From contig OZ247427.1 of the NCBI GenBank assembly GCA_965232815.1, positions 1,736,001 through 1,800,000 on the forward strand: DNA of 64,000 bases, read 5' to 3'. The notes under the pieces were generated by a model, which saw only the letters and a list, made by a program, of their open reading frames with translations, did not search any database and had not been told where the DNA came from. Position numbers and translations under genes: made by a program. The DNA comes from Bin87 sp026710825. GTDB lineage: Bacteria > Chloroflexota > Dehalococcoidia > Lucifugimonadales > UBA3495. Below, piece by piece: positions 42,708-50,891 of the stretch (positions within the stretch are counted from its first letter, which is position 1; each line of letters begins with the position of its first letter).

Positions 42708-43370
42708 ATGGCCGGATACAAAGGCATTTTGTTTGATATGGACGGCGTGCTCGTCGACAGCGAGCCCCTGTTCCACAAGGCGGTCAACATGATGGTTGAG
42801 CGCTGTGGCGCGGCGCCCATAACCGAGGAAGAGAATAACCGCTACCTGCTGGGCACCACCGTCGAGGAAACGTGGATACGGGTCAAGGAACTGCGCGACG
42901 TGCCGCAGACTCCGGAGGAACTGCTGTCCGGATACAACGAGGTGGTGAAAGAGGTGCTGCGGTCCGATCTGGTCCCGCGGCCCGGCGTCAAGGACCTGAT
43001 CGCCGAGGCTCAGCGGCGGGGCTTGCCCATCGCCGTCGCCTCTTCCTCGCTCCGCGAATGGGTGAACCTGAAACTGTCCGTGATCGGGTTGACCGACGCT
43101 TTCACGATCAAGTTGGGCGGCGACGACATCGAGAACGGCAAACCCGCCCCCGACATCTACATCAAGGCCGCCGGGCTCATCGGTCTGGAAACCTCCGAGT
43201 GCATCGCCATCGAGGATTCGCCCATCGGCCTCGCCGCGGCCTCCTCCTCTGGGGCCTATACCATCTGTACCCTGACCGATTCAACCCGCCACCTGGATCT
43301 GTCGGCGGCCGATATCATCATCGAGAACCTGGAGGAATTCGACTATGGCCTGCTGGCGGAGGGACCCTAA
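42708..43370 (+). CDS. HAD-family phosphatase/beta-phosphoglucomutase-like
   Basis: 220-residue HAD hydrolase: motif I GILFDMDGVLVDSE with nucleophile D10, motif II PIAVASSS, Lys in NGKPAPDIYIKAA and motif IV AIEDSPIGLAAASSSG. Alpha-helical cap 1 (about 18-85). AGGAGG 42692-42697 sets the start. It overlaps the convergent SCO1664-like gene by four bases. Substrate unknown; beta-phosphoglucomutase or sugar-phosphate phosphatase are the usual roles. Confidence 0.88.
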   Translation: MAGYKGILFDMDGVLVDSEPLFHKAVNMMVERCGAAPITEEENNRYLLGTTVEETWIRVKELRDVPQTPEELLSGYNEVVKEVLRSDLVPRPGVKDLIAEAQRRGLPIAVASSSLREWVNLKLSVIGLTDAFTIKLGGDDIENGKPAPDIYIKAAGLIGLETSECIAIEDSPIGLAAASSSGAYTICTLTDSTRHLDLSAADIIIENLEEFDYGLLAEGP

Positions 43371-44101
43371 TCCCGTCGTCGCCGTCGGAGTCCCGGTATT
43401 CCGGGGAACACTCCCTCCTGCAGCACCCATTGCAAGCGCTGCAACAGCGCCCGCGCCTCCTCGGCATCCAGCAGCGTCAGCAATTCCGCCACATCGCCGC
43501 TGGGCGCTAGCAACTCCCCGCAGAGCCGGCGCAGGGGTTCCAGCAATTGTTCCGGTATGGGTTCCTCGCCGAAGTCCCAGATGACCGTGCGGATCTTGGT
43601 GTCGGCGTGGAACGTCAGGCCCTGGTCAATCCCCCAGAGTTTCCCGTCGTAGCCGCGCAAAACGTGGTTGGCTTTCCGGTCCGTGTTGTTGGCGACCAGG
43701 TCGAAGCAGCACATCATGCGTAGCTGGTCGGCGTCCGCGCCTTCCAGGCTGTCCCTGGAGATGGTGTAGTAGTTCTCCTTGGGGTCGTGGTCGACATATA
43801 GCTGGGCTGACCCGATCCCGTGCGGACCGTCGCGAATCACCGTCAACGGGATGAAATCCCAGCCCAGTATCCGGCTCAGCAGATACGCCGCGCACTCCCG
43901 CTTGAACAGGGTCCCGCTGGGAAAATCCCAAAGGGGAATCTCACCCTTGCGCGGTTTGTAAATCGCGTTCCCGTGCCGCCCGTCCAGTTCCAGCTCCGCC
44001 AGGAACGTGTAGTTGGAACCGTGAGGCGTCAGTTCCCAATTGAGGAACTCGCCGCGACACAACAGGTCAAGGTCGGAAGGTTCGACTTCAGACACGAGCA
44101 A
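43367..44101 (-). CDS. SCO1664-family protein (PI3/4-kinase-like fold)
   Basis: 244 residues. Kinase-like motifs: YTFLAELELDGRHGNAIYKPRKGEIPLWDFPSGTLFKRE (nucleotide-binding Lys), DLVANNTDRKANHVLRG (catalytic Asp/Asn) and LWGIDQGLTFH (metal Asp). The family is known from Actinobacteria, where it pairs with a DUF3090 gene exactly as here (18 bases apart). Enzyme target unknown. Last gene of the leftward yifB run. Confidence 0.8.
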   Translation of the reverse strand: MLVSEVEPSDLDLLCRGEFLNWELTPHGSNYTFLAELELDGRHGNAIYKPRKGEIPLWDFPSGTLFKRECAAYLLSRILGWDFIPLTVIRDGPHGIGSAQLYVDHDPKENYYTISRDSLEGADADQLRMMCCFDLVANNTDRKANHVLRGYDGKLWGIDQGLTFHADTKIRTVIWDFGEEPIPEQLLEPLRRLCGELLAPSGDVAELLTLLDAEEARALLQRLQWVLQEGVFPGIPGLRRRRRD

Positions 44102-44119
44102 ACCGGGCCGGCATTGCGG

Positions 44120-44653
44120 CTAACCTGTTTCGAATACCGCGTGACCGTTTGCGCGGGCGCACTGGTGCCCGTCCGGATCTATCGGCGACCCACACAGGAA
44201 ACAGGGCGGGCGCCCGGATGCGCAGATGCGCAACGCCTCGTCGGCCAGATTCGAGCACTGTGCCATGGTCATCCAGAAACTCACCGAGGTCTGGGCCCCG
44301 GCGTCGGGATCATCCTCGTCCCCTTCGAACGCATGCAGCACGAAGCAGTTGGCATCCTGGTCGTATTGCAACTGCATCTGGCGAGCGTGGAAATCCTGTT
44401 CCAACGGGTCTCCGCTCCAGGGCGCCTCGCTTGGCGTGCTGGTCTGGCCCTGGGCTGATTCTCCCAACTGCTTGACCGCCTGCTGCAGATAGAGACCCAA
44501 CTGGAGCAATTGCTCTTTCTCCAGCCAGATGTAAGACTGTGCCCGTCCCGCTTCTGCCACGAGGCGAAAAGTTCGGCGGCCGGGACGACCGAACGTCTCA
44601 GCGCTCACCGCCTGGGCTGCGCCCATCTTGTACCTTACTTCGCGCTCTGCCAT
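44120..44653 (-). CDS. DUF3090-family protein
   Basis: 177 residues, with FRLVAEAGRAQSYIWLEKEQLLQLGLYLQQ and LQYDQDANCFVLHAFEG as in DUF3090 (SCO1663-type), and SFWMTMAQCSNLADEALRICASGRPPCFLCGSPIDPDGHQCARANGH at the C-terminus, where Cys and His residues form a probable zinc ribbon (CxxC, CxxxxGH). Partner of the SCO1664-like gene downstream. Function unknown; the pairing suggests a common process, possibly in thiol or repair metabolism. Confidence 0.8.
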   Translation of the reverse strand: MAEREVRYKMGAAQAVSAETFGRPGRRTFRLVAEAGRAQSYIWLEKEQLLQLGLYLQQAVKQLGESAQGQTSTPSEAPWSGDPLEQDFHARQMQLQYDQDANCFVLHAFEGDEDDPDAGAQTSVSFWMTMAQCSNLADEALRICASGRPPCFLCGSPIDPDGHQCARANGHAVFETG

Positions 44654-44740
44654 GACGTAATGATAGTCGGCAACCTTGGGACTGGCAAGGGCAGGGACTG
44701 CCGGCGGTTGTTTCTACCCGCTCCCTGCTTCTCTATCCGT

Positions 44741-44929
44741 TCAGAGGTTGCGAGCGCTGGGCGGTGGCTCGGTGAAGGACTCGCCGTTGGCCTCGGCTTC
44801 CATGCGCCTTTGATTCCACGCGTCCCATTCGGCGTGCGTTTCAGCTCTGCTTTCCCGCCGCTTTTTCTCCAAGAACAACCAGCCGAAAACCATAACCGCT
44901 CCTTCTACTACGATCGGGCTGCCCATCAT
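44741..44929 (-). pseudogene. Truncated duplicate of the neighbouring membrane-protein gene
   Basis: 62 residues (MMGSPIVVEGAVMVFGWLFLEKKRRE... ending NGESFTEPPPSARNL) nearly identical to the C-terminal part of the protein at 44967-45410 (GSPIAVEAVVMVFGWLYLEKKRRE... NGESFTEPPPSARN). The copy lacks the first membrane span and soluble N-terminus. A recent partial tandem duplication. No good Shine-Dalgarno, so expression is doubtful. Confidence 0.7.
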
Positions 44930-44966
44930 CCGGGATGTTGCCGCCCTTGTCGCAGTGGGCTGCCGC

Positions 44967-45410
44967 CTATCCGCTGGTTGAGTCGTTGCGAGCGCTGGGC
45001 GGCGGTTCAGTGAAGGATTCGCCGTTGGCCTCGGCCTCGACCCTGCGTAGGTTCCATTCGTCCCAAAGAGCGTCCCTCTCTGCAATTGCCTCTTTCCGGC
45101 CCTCCGCCCGAACTTCTCTACGCTTTTTCTCCAAGTACAACCAACCGAAAACCATAACCACTGCCTCCACTGCTATCGGGCTACCCAACACCCAGAATGC
45201 CGCGGCCCTTGTCGTGTCTCCAATTATCAGCGATGGCGCTAGGCGCCAACTTGGGTTGTCAACGTCCAGGACGTGAATGTAGATGTAGAAAATCAGCGTC
45301 AGGACGAAACACACGCTGAACGTCCAGAAATGGGGCCTGACCCGTTCCACCGGCACGCCCAGAAAGGACACCAGCTGCCGTTCGTCGCCGCTCTGATCCC
45401 TCTGGTTCAT
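44967..45410 (-). CDS. Small membrane protein with two spans
   Basis: 147 residues. Soluble N-terminus, span 1 FWTFSVCFVLTLIFYIYIHVL (about 28-48), a loop with WRLAPSLIIGDTTRAAAFW and span 2 PIAVEAVVMVFGWLYLEKKRR (about 74-95), then a long charged helix. The N-terminal half of the second span to the end is copied at 44741-44929. Located between yifB and the DUF3090/SCO1664 pair on the same strand. Family not recognised; wording is like 2TM-domain proteins. Confidence 0.65.
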   Translation of the reverse strand: MNQRDQSGDERQLVSFLGVPVERVRPHFWTFSVCFVLTLIFYIYIHVLDVDNPSWRLAPSLIIGDTTRAAAFWVLGSPIAVEAVVMVFGWLYLEKKRREVRAEGRKEAIAERDALWDEWNLRRVEAEANGESFTEPPPSARNDSTSG

Positions 45411-45446
45411 ATGCTATCCATGTCGGTCGTTCGCCGCAAGGTATCC

Positions 45447-46979
45447 TCAGCCCAGGCCCCGCGCCCGATACTGCAATGCCTCCGCCAGGTGCGGCGGCCC
45501 GATCTGGTCCGCTCCAGCGAGATCCGCTATCGTCTGCGCTACCTTGACCACCCGGTGCAACGCTCGCGCCGAAAGGTCCAGCTTTTGCGCCGCTCGCTGC
45601 AGCAGCGCTTCCGCATCATCCTGCAATTGGCAGTATTGCCAGATCTTCGATCCGGCCATCTCCGCGTTGGATAACGTCGTCGGGCCGTCGGCGCTGGCGA
45701 ATCGCCGGTCCTGGATTGCCCTGGCCGCCGCCACTCTCTCCCGCACCGCAGCCGAGGATTCCGCCTCCGACTGGGCCAGCAGGTTGTCGTATTCCACCGG
45801 CGGCACCTCGACGAATATGTCGATGCGTTCCAGCAACGGCCCGCTGATCCTGCGCTGGTAGCGCGACACCGCCGACGGACTGCATACGCACTCCTTCCGA
45901 GGATGCGTCGCATACCCGCACGGGCAGGGATTCATCGCCGCCACCAGCATGAAGCTCGCCGGGTAGGTTACGGTGCCGCTCACCCGCGTGATGGTTACCG
46001 TTTTGTCCTCCAACGGTTGCCGCAGCGATTCCAGCAGGGCGTGCCCAAACTCCGGCAACTCGTCGAGGAACAGCACGCCCCGGTGGCTCAGTGTTATCTC
46101 GCCGGGTCGCAGCATACGACCCCCACCCACCAGGCCGGCGTTTGAGATGGTGTAGTGCGGCGCGCGAAACGGCCGCTGGGAGATCAGGGGGCTGTCCGGC
46201 GGCAGGTTGCCGCTGACGCTGTAAATCTTGGTTGCCTCCAGCGCTTCTATCGGCGTCAGGTACGGGAGAATCCCTGGCAGCGCTCGCGCCAACAGGGTTT
46301 TGCCCGACCCGGGCGGCCCGCTGAACAGGATGTTGTGGAATCCGGCGGCGGCCACCTCCAGCGCCCTCTTGGCATGCTCCTGCCCTCGGATGTGGCACAG
46401 GTCGGTGTCGTCGGACGGCTCACGGTTTCCATTCAGGTGCACACCGTTGTGCGGGTACGGTTCTATCGCTGTTTCGCCCTGCAGGTGTGCCAGCAACTGC
46501 GCCAGCGTCGCCACGGGAAAAACTTGCAGGCCGTCCACGAGCGCAGCCTCCGCCGCGTCCACCGACGGCACGTACACCGTGCGTATCCCCTGCTCACGGG
46601 CCACCCACACCATGGGCAGGATGCCCGCCGTGTGCCGCAGACCCCCATCCAGTGACAGTTCCCCCAGGAATATCGCCGGCTCGGTGGGCGGCGGCGCCTG
46701 TCCCGTGCTGAACAGGATTCCCGCGGCAATGGGCAGGTCGTACGCCGGCCCCGCCTTTTTCAGGTCGGCCGGCGCCAGGTTCACGGTGATCCGGCGCATG
46801 GGAAACTCGCAGCCGCTGTTGCGCAGCGCCGCCCGCACCCGCTCCTTGGCCTCCTGCACCGCCGTGTCAGGCAGCCCCACGATGTGGAATGCGGGCAGAC
46901 CCGGCGATATATCAGTCTCCGCCTGTATGATCTGTCCGTCCAATCCGATGACCGCGCAGGTTTGAGCTGTTGCCAACAT
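45447..46979 (-). CDS. yifB: YifB/ComM-family Mg-chelatase-like AAA ATPase
   Basis: 510 residues. N-terminal Lon-protease-like domain (VIGLDGQIIQAETDISPGLPAFHIVGLPDTAVQEAKERVRAA), AAA core with Walker A LFSGPPGSGKTLLARALPGILP and Walker B GVLFLDELPEFG, then AAMNPCPCGYATHPRKECVCSPSAVSRYQRRISGPLLERIDI, which is the cysteine-containing family signature, and a C-terminal helical domain. In other bacteria ComM is a branch-migration helicase for natural transformation. Has its own promoter at 47035-47062. Confidence 0.93.
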   Translation of the reverse strand: MLATAQTCAVIGLDGQIIQAETDISPGLPAFHIVGLPDTAVQEAKERVRAALRNSGCEFPMRRITVNLAPADLKKAGPAYDLPIAAGILFSTGQAPPPTEPAIFLGELSLDGGLRHTAGILPMVWVAREQGIRTVYVPSVDAAEAALVDGLQVFPVATLAQLLAHLQGETAIEPYPHNGVHLNGNREPSDDTDLCHIRGQEHAKRALEVAAAGFHNILFSGPPGSGKTLLARALPGILPYLTPIEALEATKIYSVSGNLPPDSPLISQRPFRAPHYTISNAGLVGGGRMLRPGEITLSHRGVLFLDELPEFGHALLESLRQPLEDKTVTITRVSGTVTYPASFMLVAAMNPCPCGYATHPRKECVCSPSAVSRYQRRISGPLLERIDIFVEVPPVEYDNLLAQSEAESSAAVRERVAAARAIQDRRFASADGPTTLSNAEMAGSKIWQYCQLQDDAEALLQRAAQKLDLSARALHRVVKVAQTIADLAGADQIGPPHLAEALQYRARGLG

Positions 46980-47034
46980 GTTGACTCCTCATGGGTTGTG
47001 GGTTTACGCAAATAATGGAACAATAATTCGGAAT

Positions 47035-47062
47035 ATTATATCAAAAGAACACAAGATCGCAA
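47035..47062 (-). promoter_or_regulatory. Promoter of yifB
   Basis: Minus-strand TTGCGA (47057-47062), 16-base spacer, TATAAT (47035-47040). Transcript leader to ATG 46979 is about 50 bases. Confidence 0.6.
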
Positions 47063-47264
47063 TCCCTTGTTGACATCAAAAATTTCCTGCCCCTATCGCC
47101 AGCGTCCCGGAGCATTGCCCGTCAATCCACGCCAACGGGCCCGTCGTCGTGGGCGGTAGCATGCCTTTGCCCCAGCCGTTATCATGTCGCCCTGTGGGAC
47201 GGTGCCGGGAGTCTGGCTCTTTACATCATCGGAGGGCCGCCACGGAGATACGACGCGCCGATCT

Positions 47265-47300
47265 GGCCGGCAGGTTTGCTCAGGCCAGCAGGTTTGATCA
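47265..47300 (+). repeat. Tandem 18-base repeat just before bluB
   Basis: Two copies differing at 2 of 18 positions, ending 11 bases before the start codon of bluB; the second copy runs directly into the Shine-Dalgarno GGGAGTGAGG. Confidence 0.7.
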
Positions 47301-47311
47301 GGGAGTGAGGA

Positions 47312-48067
47312 ATGGCAGAATTGGATCACCAGGCGGATGGGTATTCGCCGGACCTGCAAGCATTGGGCTTCGCCGAGGCCGACCGCGACGCGGTGTATCA
47401 AGCCATTTACCAACGGCGCGACGTCCGGAGTTTCCGGCCCGACCCGATCCCTGATGACAAGTTGGCCCGCATCATTCACGCGGCCCACCACGGTCCCTCG
47501 GTGGGGTTCATGCAACCCTGGGATTTCATCCTGGTGCAGGATCTGCAAAAGCGCGGGCAGGTGAAGGATTTGTTCGACCGCGAACGCGACGCCGCGGCCT
47601 GCTTCTTCGACGAGCCACGGCGTTCGGCATATCTGTCGTTGAAGTTGGAGGGAATCCTCGACTGTCCGGTCAACCTGTGCGTCACCTGCGATCCCACCCG
47701 CGCCGATGTGGTGCTGGGTCGCAACTCCATGCCCGAAACTGATGTCTACTCCACCTGCTGCGCTGTGCAAAACCTGTGGCTGGCCGCCCGCACCGAGGGA
47801 ATCGGCGTGGGTTGGGTCAGCATCCTGAAGCTGCCCCAACTGCGCGGTATACTCGGAATCCCTCCGCATATCATTCCGGTCGCTTACCTCTGCCTGGGGT
47901 ACCCCACCGAGTTCGCCGACGAGCCAGGGTTGCAGACCGCCGGTTGGCGTCGCCGCTTGCCCATACAACAACTGGTCCATCTGGATGGTTGGGACAACTC
48001 GGGCCCGGACCAGGACTGGCAGGGGTTCTGGGACGCCTTGGATACCGACTCCCCTCCCGCGCCGTAG
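47312..48067 (+). CDS. bluB: 5,6-dimethylbenzimidazole synthase
   Basis: 251-residue flavin-destroying enzyme that converts FMNH2 to 5,6-dimethylbenzimidazole, the lower ligand of vitamin B12. RRDVRSFRPDPIPDDKLARIIHAAHHGPSVGFMQPWDFIL is the family start, LEGILDCPVNLCVTCDPTR contains residues of the flavin site, and RNSMPETDVYSTCCAVQNLWLAARTEGIGVGWVSILK follows. Only B12-related gene here besides the BtuF-like protein at 26441-27379, so both point to cobalamin use. Start set by GGGAGTGAGG. Confidence 0.92.
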   Translation: MAELDHQADGYSPDLQALGFAEADRDAVYQAIYQRRDVRSFRPDPIPDDKLARIIHAAHHGPSVGFMQPWDFILVQDLQKRGQVKDLFDRERDAAACFFDEPRRSAYLSLKLEGILDCPVNLCVTCDPTRADVVLGRNSMPETDVYSTCCAVQNLWLAARTEGIGVGWVSILKLPQLRGILGIPPHIIPVAYLCLGYPTEFADEPGLQTAGWRRRLPIQQLVHLDGWDNSGPDQDWQGFWDALDTDSPPAP

Positions 48068-48087
48068 AATCGCGCTCGTAACCGCGC

Positions 48088-48117
48088 TTTACCATCGTCG
48101 CCAACCTAATCTATACT
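48088..48117 (+). promoter_or_regulatory. Promoter giving a leaderless mRNA
   Basis: TTTACC (48088-48093), 18-base spacer, TATACT (48112-48117). The expected start coincides with ATG 48124; no Shine-Dalgarno. Confidence 0.65.
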
Positions 48118-48123
48118 CGATAC

Positions 48124-48969
48124 ATGGATATTCAGTTTGAAATCGGCGATCCGTCCCGGCCGCGCGGCCATGCGCTCCTCTACTTCCGCGTGGACACGGA
48201 ACCCGACAACGTGTACGGCACCTACATAGTGACGCTACCCATCACCGCCGATCTCACCAAGTACGTCCCTCCGTTCCTGGCGGCGCATCTCGGCAGTGGC
48301 GACACGGGCCCCCTGACCAACTTCGCGGCGTTCGCCATGCCGCCCATGTCCGAACTCGTGGAGGGTGGTTACGACCGTTTGGTTCGGCTCGCCAACCTGC
48401 GCAGCGACGACCTGGTCTACGGCGGCAACATGTTCTCCTACGACCTGGCTCGGATGATGGAATCTGTGGCCGCCGCCGTGCAGGAGTACTCCGACGCGTG
48501 GAACCAGGCCTCCGGCTCAGCAGGCTCGGCCGCTTCCTCCATACCGGCGGGCGACACCGCGATCCCGTTGGGCGCCTCCGGTCCGTCCTCCGAACCCACC
48601 GCTTCCGACGAGAGCGACGCCGATGGTCTGGGCGTCAACGAGGTCCTGTGGTCGTTCATGAGCGAAGGCGACCGCCTCGCCGAAATGGGTCGCCTCCTGG
48701 GCCGCCTCCGCTTCGCCCAGGAGGGCAACGATAACGCTGCCATCGGCGACATCACCGCCGAGATGACCGCCCTCGGCCGCCATCTGCCCGACGAGTTCAG
48801 CATTGCCACGCTGGTCGCCAACGCCTCCGACACCGGACCCGTCGCGGCCCAACTCGCCCAGCTATACATGGACCGCTGCTATCGCCTGTCCTCCGGCGAC
48901 GCCGAGCAGGTGCGCCGCATCGATGAGGCCATTCGCAACCTGGAAACCCGCGGCCGTCCCAATTCTTGA
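48124..48969 (+). CDS. Hypothetical protein, two-part, leaderless
   Basis: 281 residues. The first 130 form a probable beta-rich domain (FEIGDPSRPRGHALLYFRVDTEPDNVYGTYIVTLPITADL) with VRLANLRSDDLVYGGNMFSYDLARMME; a Ser/Gly/Ala linker (about 130-170) follows; the C-terminal helical part contains GDRLAEMGRLLGRLRFAQEG and AQLAQLYMDRCYRLSSGDAEQVRRID. No family recognised. Promoter and ATG abut. Confidence 0.75.
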   Translation: MDIQFEIGDPSRPRGHALLYFRVDTEPDNVYGTYIVTLPITADLTKYVPPFLAAHLGSGDTGPLTNFAAFAMPPMSELVEGGYDRLVRLANLRSDDLVYGGNMFSYDLARMMESVAAAVQEYSDAWNQASGSAGSAASSIPAGDTAIPLGASGPSSEPTASDESDADGLGVNEVLWSFMSEGDRLAEMGRLLGRLRFAQEGNDNAAIGDITAEMTALGRHLPDEFSIATLVANASDTGPVAAQLAQLYMDRCYRLSSGDAEQVRRIDEAIRNLETRGRPNS

Positions 48970-49037
48970 CACTCCGGATTCGGCAACCATAAACTTCCGC
49001 CATACCAAACCAACGCTACATCAGGAGGTCATCTGCG

Positions 49038-50033
49038 ATGACTGAAGCTCGGCTCACGCATCCCCACGCAAAAGTTGCCGCCGCCATGGTGGACTCCGCC
49101 CGTCGCTTCCTGGCTAGCCTGGACGGCGCCCAGCGCGACAAAGCCACCTATCACTACCTCGACGGCGAGCGCATTTTCTGGTACTACCCGCCGCTGAACC
49201 GCCACGGCCTGCCCCTGCGCGACATGACCGAGCCGCAGCGGACCCTGGCGAAGGAACTGCTGGCCACCGGCCTGACCGACGAGACCAACCGCCAGGCCAA
49301 CCTGATCATGGAGCACGAGTTGGTGCTGGGCCCACTGGAAGCCGAATGGGACCAGGTCACATTCGTGCGCGACCCGGAACTCTACTACTGGACCGTGTTC
49401 GGCGACCCGGGCCGTCCCGATCCCTGGGGCTGGCGCGTCGAGGGACACCACCTGTCTGTACACTACAGCGTCTGGGGCGACCAGGTCATCGCGGTAACGC
49501 CGCTGTTCCTGGGCGCCAACCCCGCCGAGGTACGCAAGGGACCCAAGGAGGGCCTCCGCATCCTGGGCCTTCGCGAGGACTTGGCCGTCGAACTGATGGC
49601 CTCCCTGGACGCCGGCCAGCGCGGCAAGGCCGTCATCCACGACAAGGCGCCCTGGGACATCCTCGGCTACAACACCAGCAAGCAGCCCGTCCACAACGAT
49701 GAGGGCCTCGCCGCCCGCGAGATGAACGGCACCCAGCAGGAAATCCTGATGACGCTCATCGCCGAGTACGTCAACGGCGTGCCGGCGCCCATCGCCGAGC
49801 AGCGCATGGCGTCCATCCGCGAGTCCGGCATTGACGACTTCCGCCTGGTCTGGGCCGGCGGACTCGACCGCGGCCGCGACCACTACTACCGCATCCACGG
49901 CGGACACTTCATCGTCGAGTTCGACAACATCCAGAACGAAGCCAACCACATCCATTCGGTGTGGCGCGACGTCGAGAACGACTTCGCCGCAGACGTCCTT
50001 CGCGACCATCGCCTGATGTACCACGTTCTCTAG
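49038..50033 (+). CDS. DUF3500-family protein
   Basis: 331 residues. Family-like segments: FLASLDGAQRDKATYHYLDGERIFWYYPPLNRHGLPLRDMTEPQRTLAKELLATGLTDE, EHELVLGPLEAEW, DPELYYWTVFGDPGRPDPWGWRVEGHHLSVHYSVWGDQVIAVTPLFLGANPAEV, and HYYRIHGGHFIVEFDNIQNEANHIHSVWRD. The conserved His residues suggest a metal site. Function unknown. AGGAGG before ATG 49038. A palindromic repeat follows. Confidence 0.85.
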   Translation: MTEARLTHPHAKVAAAMVDSARRFLASLDGAQRDKATYHYLDGERIFWYYPPLNRHGLPLRDMTEPQRTLAKELLATGLTDETNRQANLIMEHELVLGPLEAEWDQVTFVRDPELYYWTVFGDPGRPDPWGWRVEGHHLSVHYSVWGDQVIAVTPLFLGANPAEVRKGPKEGLRILGLREDLAVELMASLDAGQRGKAVIHDKAPWDILGYNTSKQPVHNDEGLAAREMNGTQQEILMTLIAEYVNGVPAPIAEQRMASIRESGIDDFRLVWAGGLDRGRDHYYRIHGGHFIVEFDNIQNEANHIHSVWRDVENDFAADVLRDHRLMYHVL

Positions 50034-50056
50034 CCACGTGGGAAATCCGTCATGCG

Positions 50057-50083
50057 CAGGGGCGGGTTTCAAACCCGCCCCTG
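50057..50083. repeat. Palindromic repeat, GGGGCGGGTTT family
   Basis: CAGGGGCGGGTTT, C, AAACCCGCCCCTG followed by TTT, a perfect hairpin. Likely also a terminator for the DUF3500 gene. Confidence 0.85.
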
Positions 50084-50293
50084 TTTGCTGCGCTGACCGT
50101 CCCTCATTGCGCGTCGGCCGGAACACGACCCAGTTAATATGCCCCATACCTGCTCTTGTCAGGCCTTGATTGGAGAGGGTTACGATTGGGCTAGAATACG
50201 AGCGGACTGCGCCGTGCTGGCGCCAGGCCAATCAGTGAAAACCGGCAGGTGGCAAACGCCATGCCGGACACGCATAAATTTGGAGAAAGCATC

Positions 50294-50614
50294 ATGCCCA
50301 AGTATCTACTCCAGGCAAACTATACGGCGTCGGGAATGCAGGGTCTGCTGAACGAAGGCGGCTCCTCCCGTCGGCAGGTCTTTGAAGGTATCGCGAAAGA
50401 GCAGGGCGGGACGCTGGAGTCGTTCTACTACGCGTTCGGCGGCGCTGACCTGTACATGGTTTTCGACCTGCCCGACGCGACCACGGCGGCGGCAATCTCC
50501 CTGGTCATCACCGCCGGCGGCGCGCTCAGCATCAGCACCGTCCAACTGATCACGCCGGAAGAAATCGATGCCGCGGTCTCCAGGACCGTCAACTACCGTC
50601 TGCCGGGAGCGTAG
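50294..50614 (+). CDS. GYD-domain protein
   Basis: 106 residues: YLLQANYTASGMQGLLNEGGSSRRQVFEGIAKEQGGTLESFYYAFGGADLYMVFDLPD and ISTVQLITPEEIDAA are the GYD pattern. Small ferredoxin-like-fold protein of unknown function, common in Chloroflexota and Proteobacteria. GGAGAAA before ATG 50294. Confidence 0.85.
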   Translation: MPKYLLQANYTASGMQGLLNEGGSSRRQVFEGIAKEQGGTLESFYYAFGGADLYMVFDLPDATTAAAISLVITAGGALSISTVQLITPEEIDAAVSRTVNYRLPGA

Positions 50615-50626
50615 TCGTCTAACCTC

Positions 50627-50679
50627 CGCTCATCCTGAGCCCGTCGAAGGATTATCCTGAGTCGGCCGAAGGACGAGCG
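50627..50679. repeat. REP-like repeat, CATCCTGAGCC family
   Basis: CGCTCATCCTGAGCCCGTCG ... GTCGGCCGAAGGACGAGCG, an imperfect inverted pair. Same unit as 57763-57790; the inverse form reads TTCGACAGGCTCACCATGAG at 6287 and 9812. Confidence 0.75.
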
Positions 50680-50694
50680 AACCACCACCAATCT

Positions 50695-50724
50695 GTAGGG
50701 GCGGGTTTCAAACCCGCCCTTATT
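50695..50724. repeat. Palindromic repeat, GGGGCGGGTTT family
   Basis: TGTAGGGGCGGGTTTCAAAC then CCGCCCTTAT. One base shorter in the right arm than the copy at 50057. Confidence 0.8.
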
Positions 50725-50817
50725 CGTATCACGTCTATCCCGTTCATCGATGTAAAACCAAGCCCCAAAATGACAGTCCCTGCCCCGTATGCTATCGTAG
50801 GTTGCCCTTTGCAATTT

Positions 50818-50855
50818 CCTCTCCCCTGGTGGGAGAGGGTTGGGTGAGGGGCGAA
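50818..50855. repeat. CTCTCCC/GGGAGAGG hairpin repeat
   Basis: CTCTCCCCTGGTGGGAGAGG followed by GTTGGGTGAGGGGCGAAA. Immediately upstream of the TPP enzyme gene; also found at 37822-37856. Confidence 0.8.
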
Positions 50856-50891
50856 ACCAAACTACGAAAAACTACCCAGGAAGGTGTTGTT

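Larger units (their letters stand above)
46980..47311. other. Intergenic region between yifB and bluB
   Basis: Contains the yifB promoter and, next to bluB, an 18-base tandem repeat (GGCCGGCAGGTTTGCTCA at 47265-47282, GGCCAGCAGGTTTGATCA at 47283-47300). I looked for a cobalamin riboswitch here and found only weak resemblance. No coding sequence. Confidence 0.5.

Noticed and set aside
46980..47311. Cobalamin riboswitch upstream of bluB
   Set aside because: GGTGCC and GGGAGT-like pieces occur, but the conserved B12-box GCCACTG and the core order are missing.
47093..47980. Minus-strand frame overlapping bluB
   Set aside because: No start signals and no family; the DQTCWPEQTC stretch is just the tandem repeat translated.
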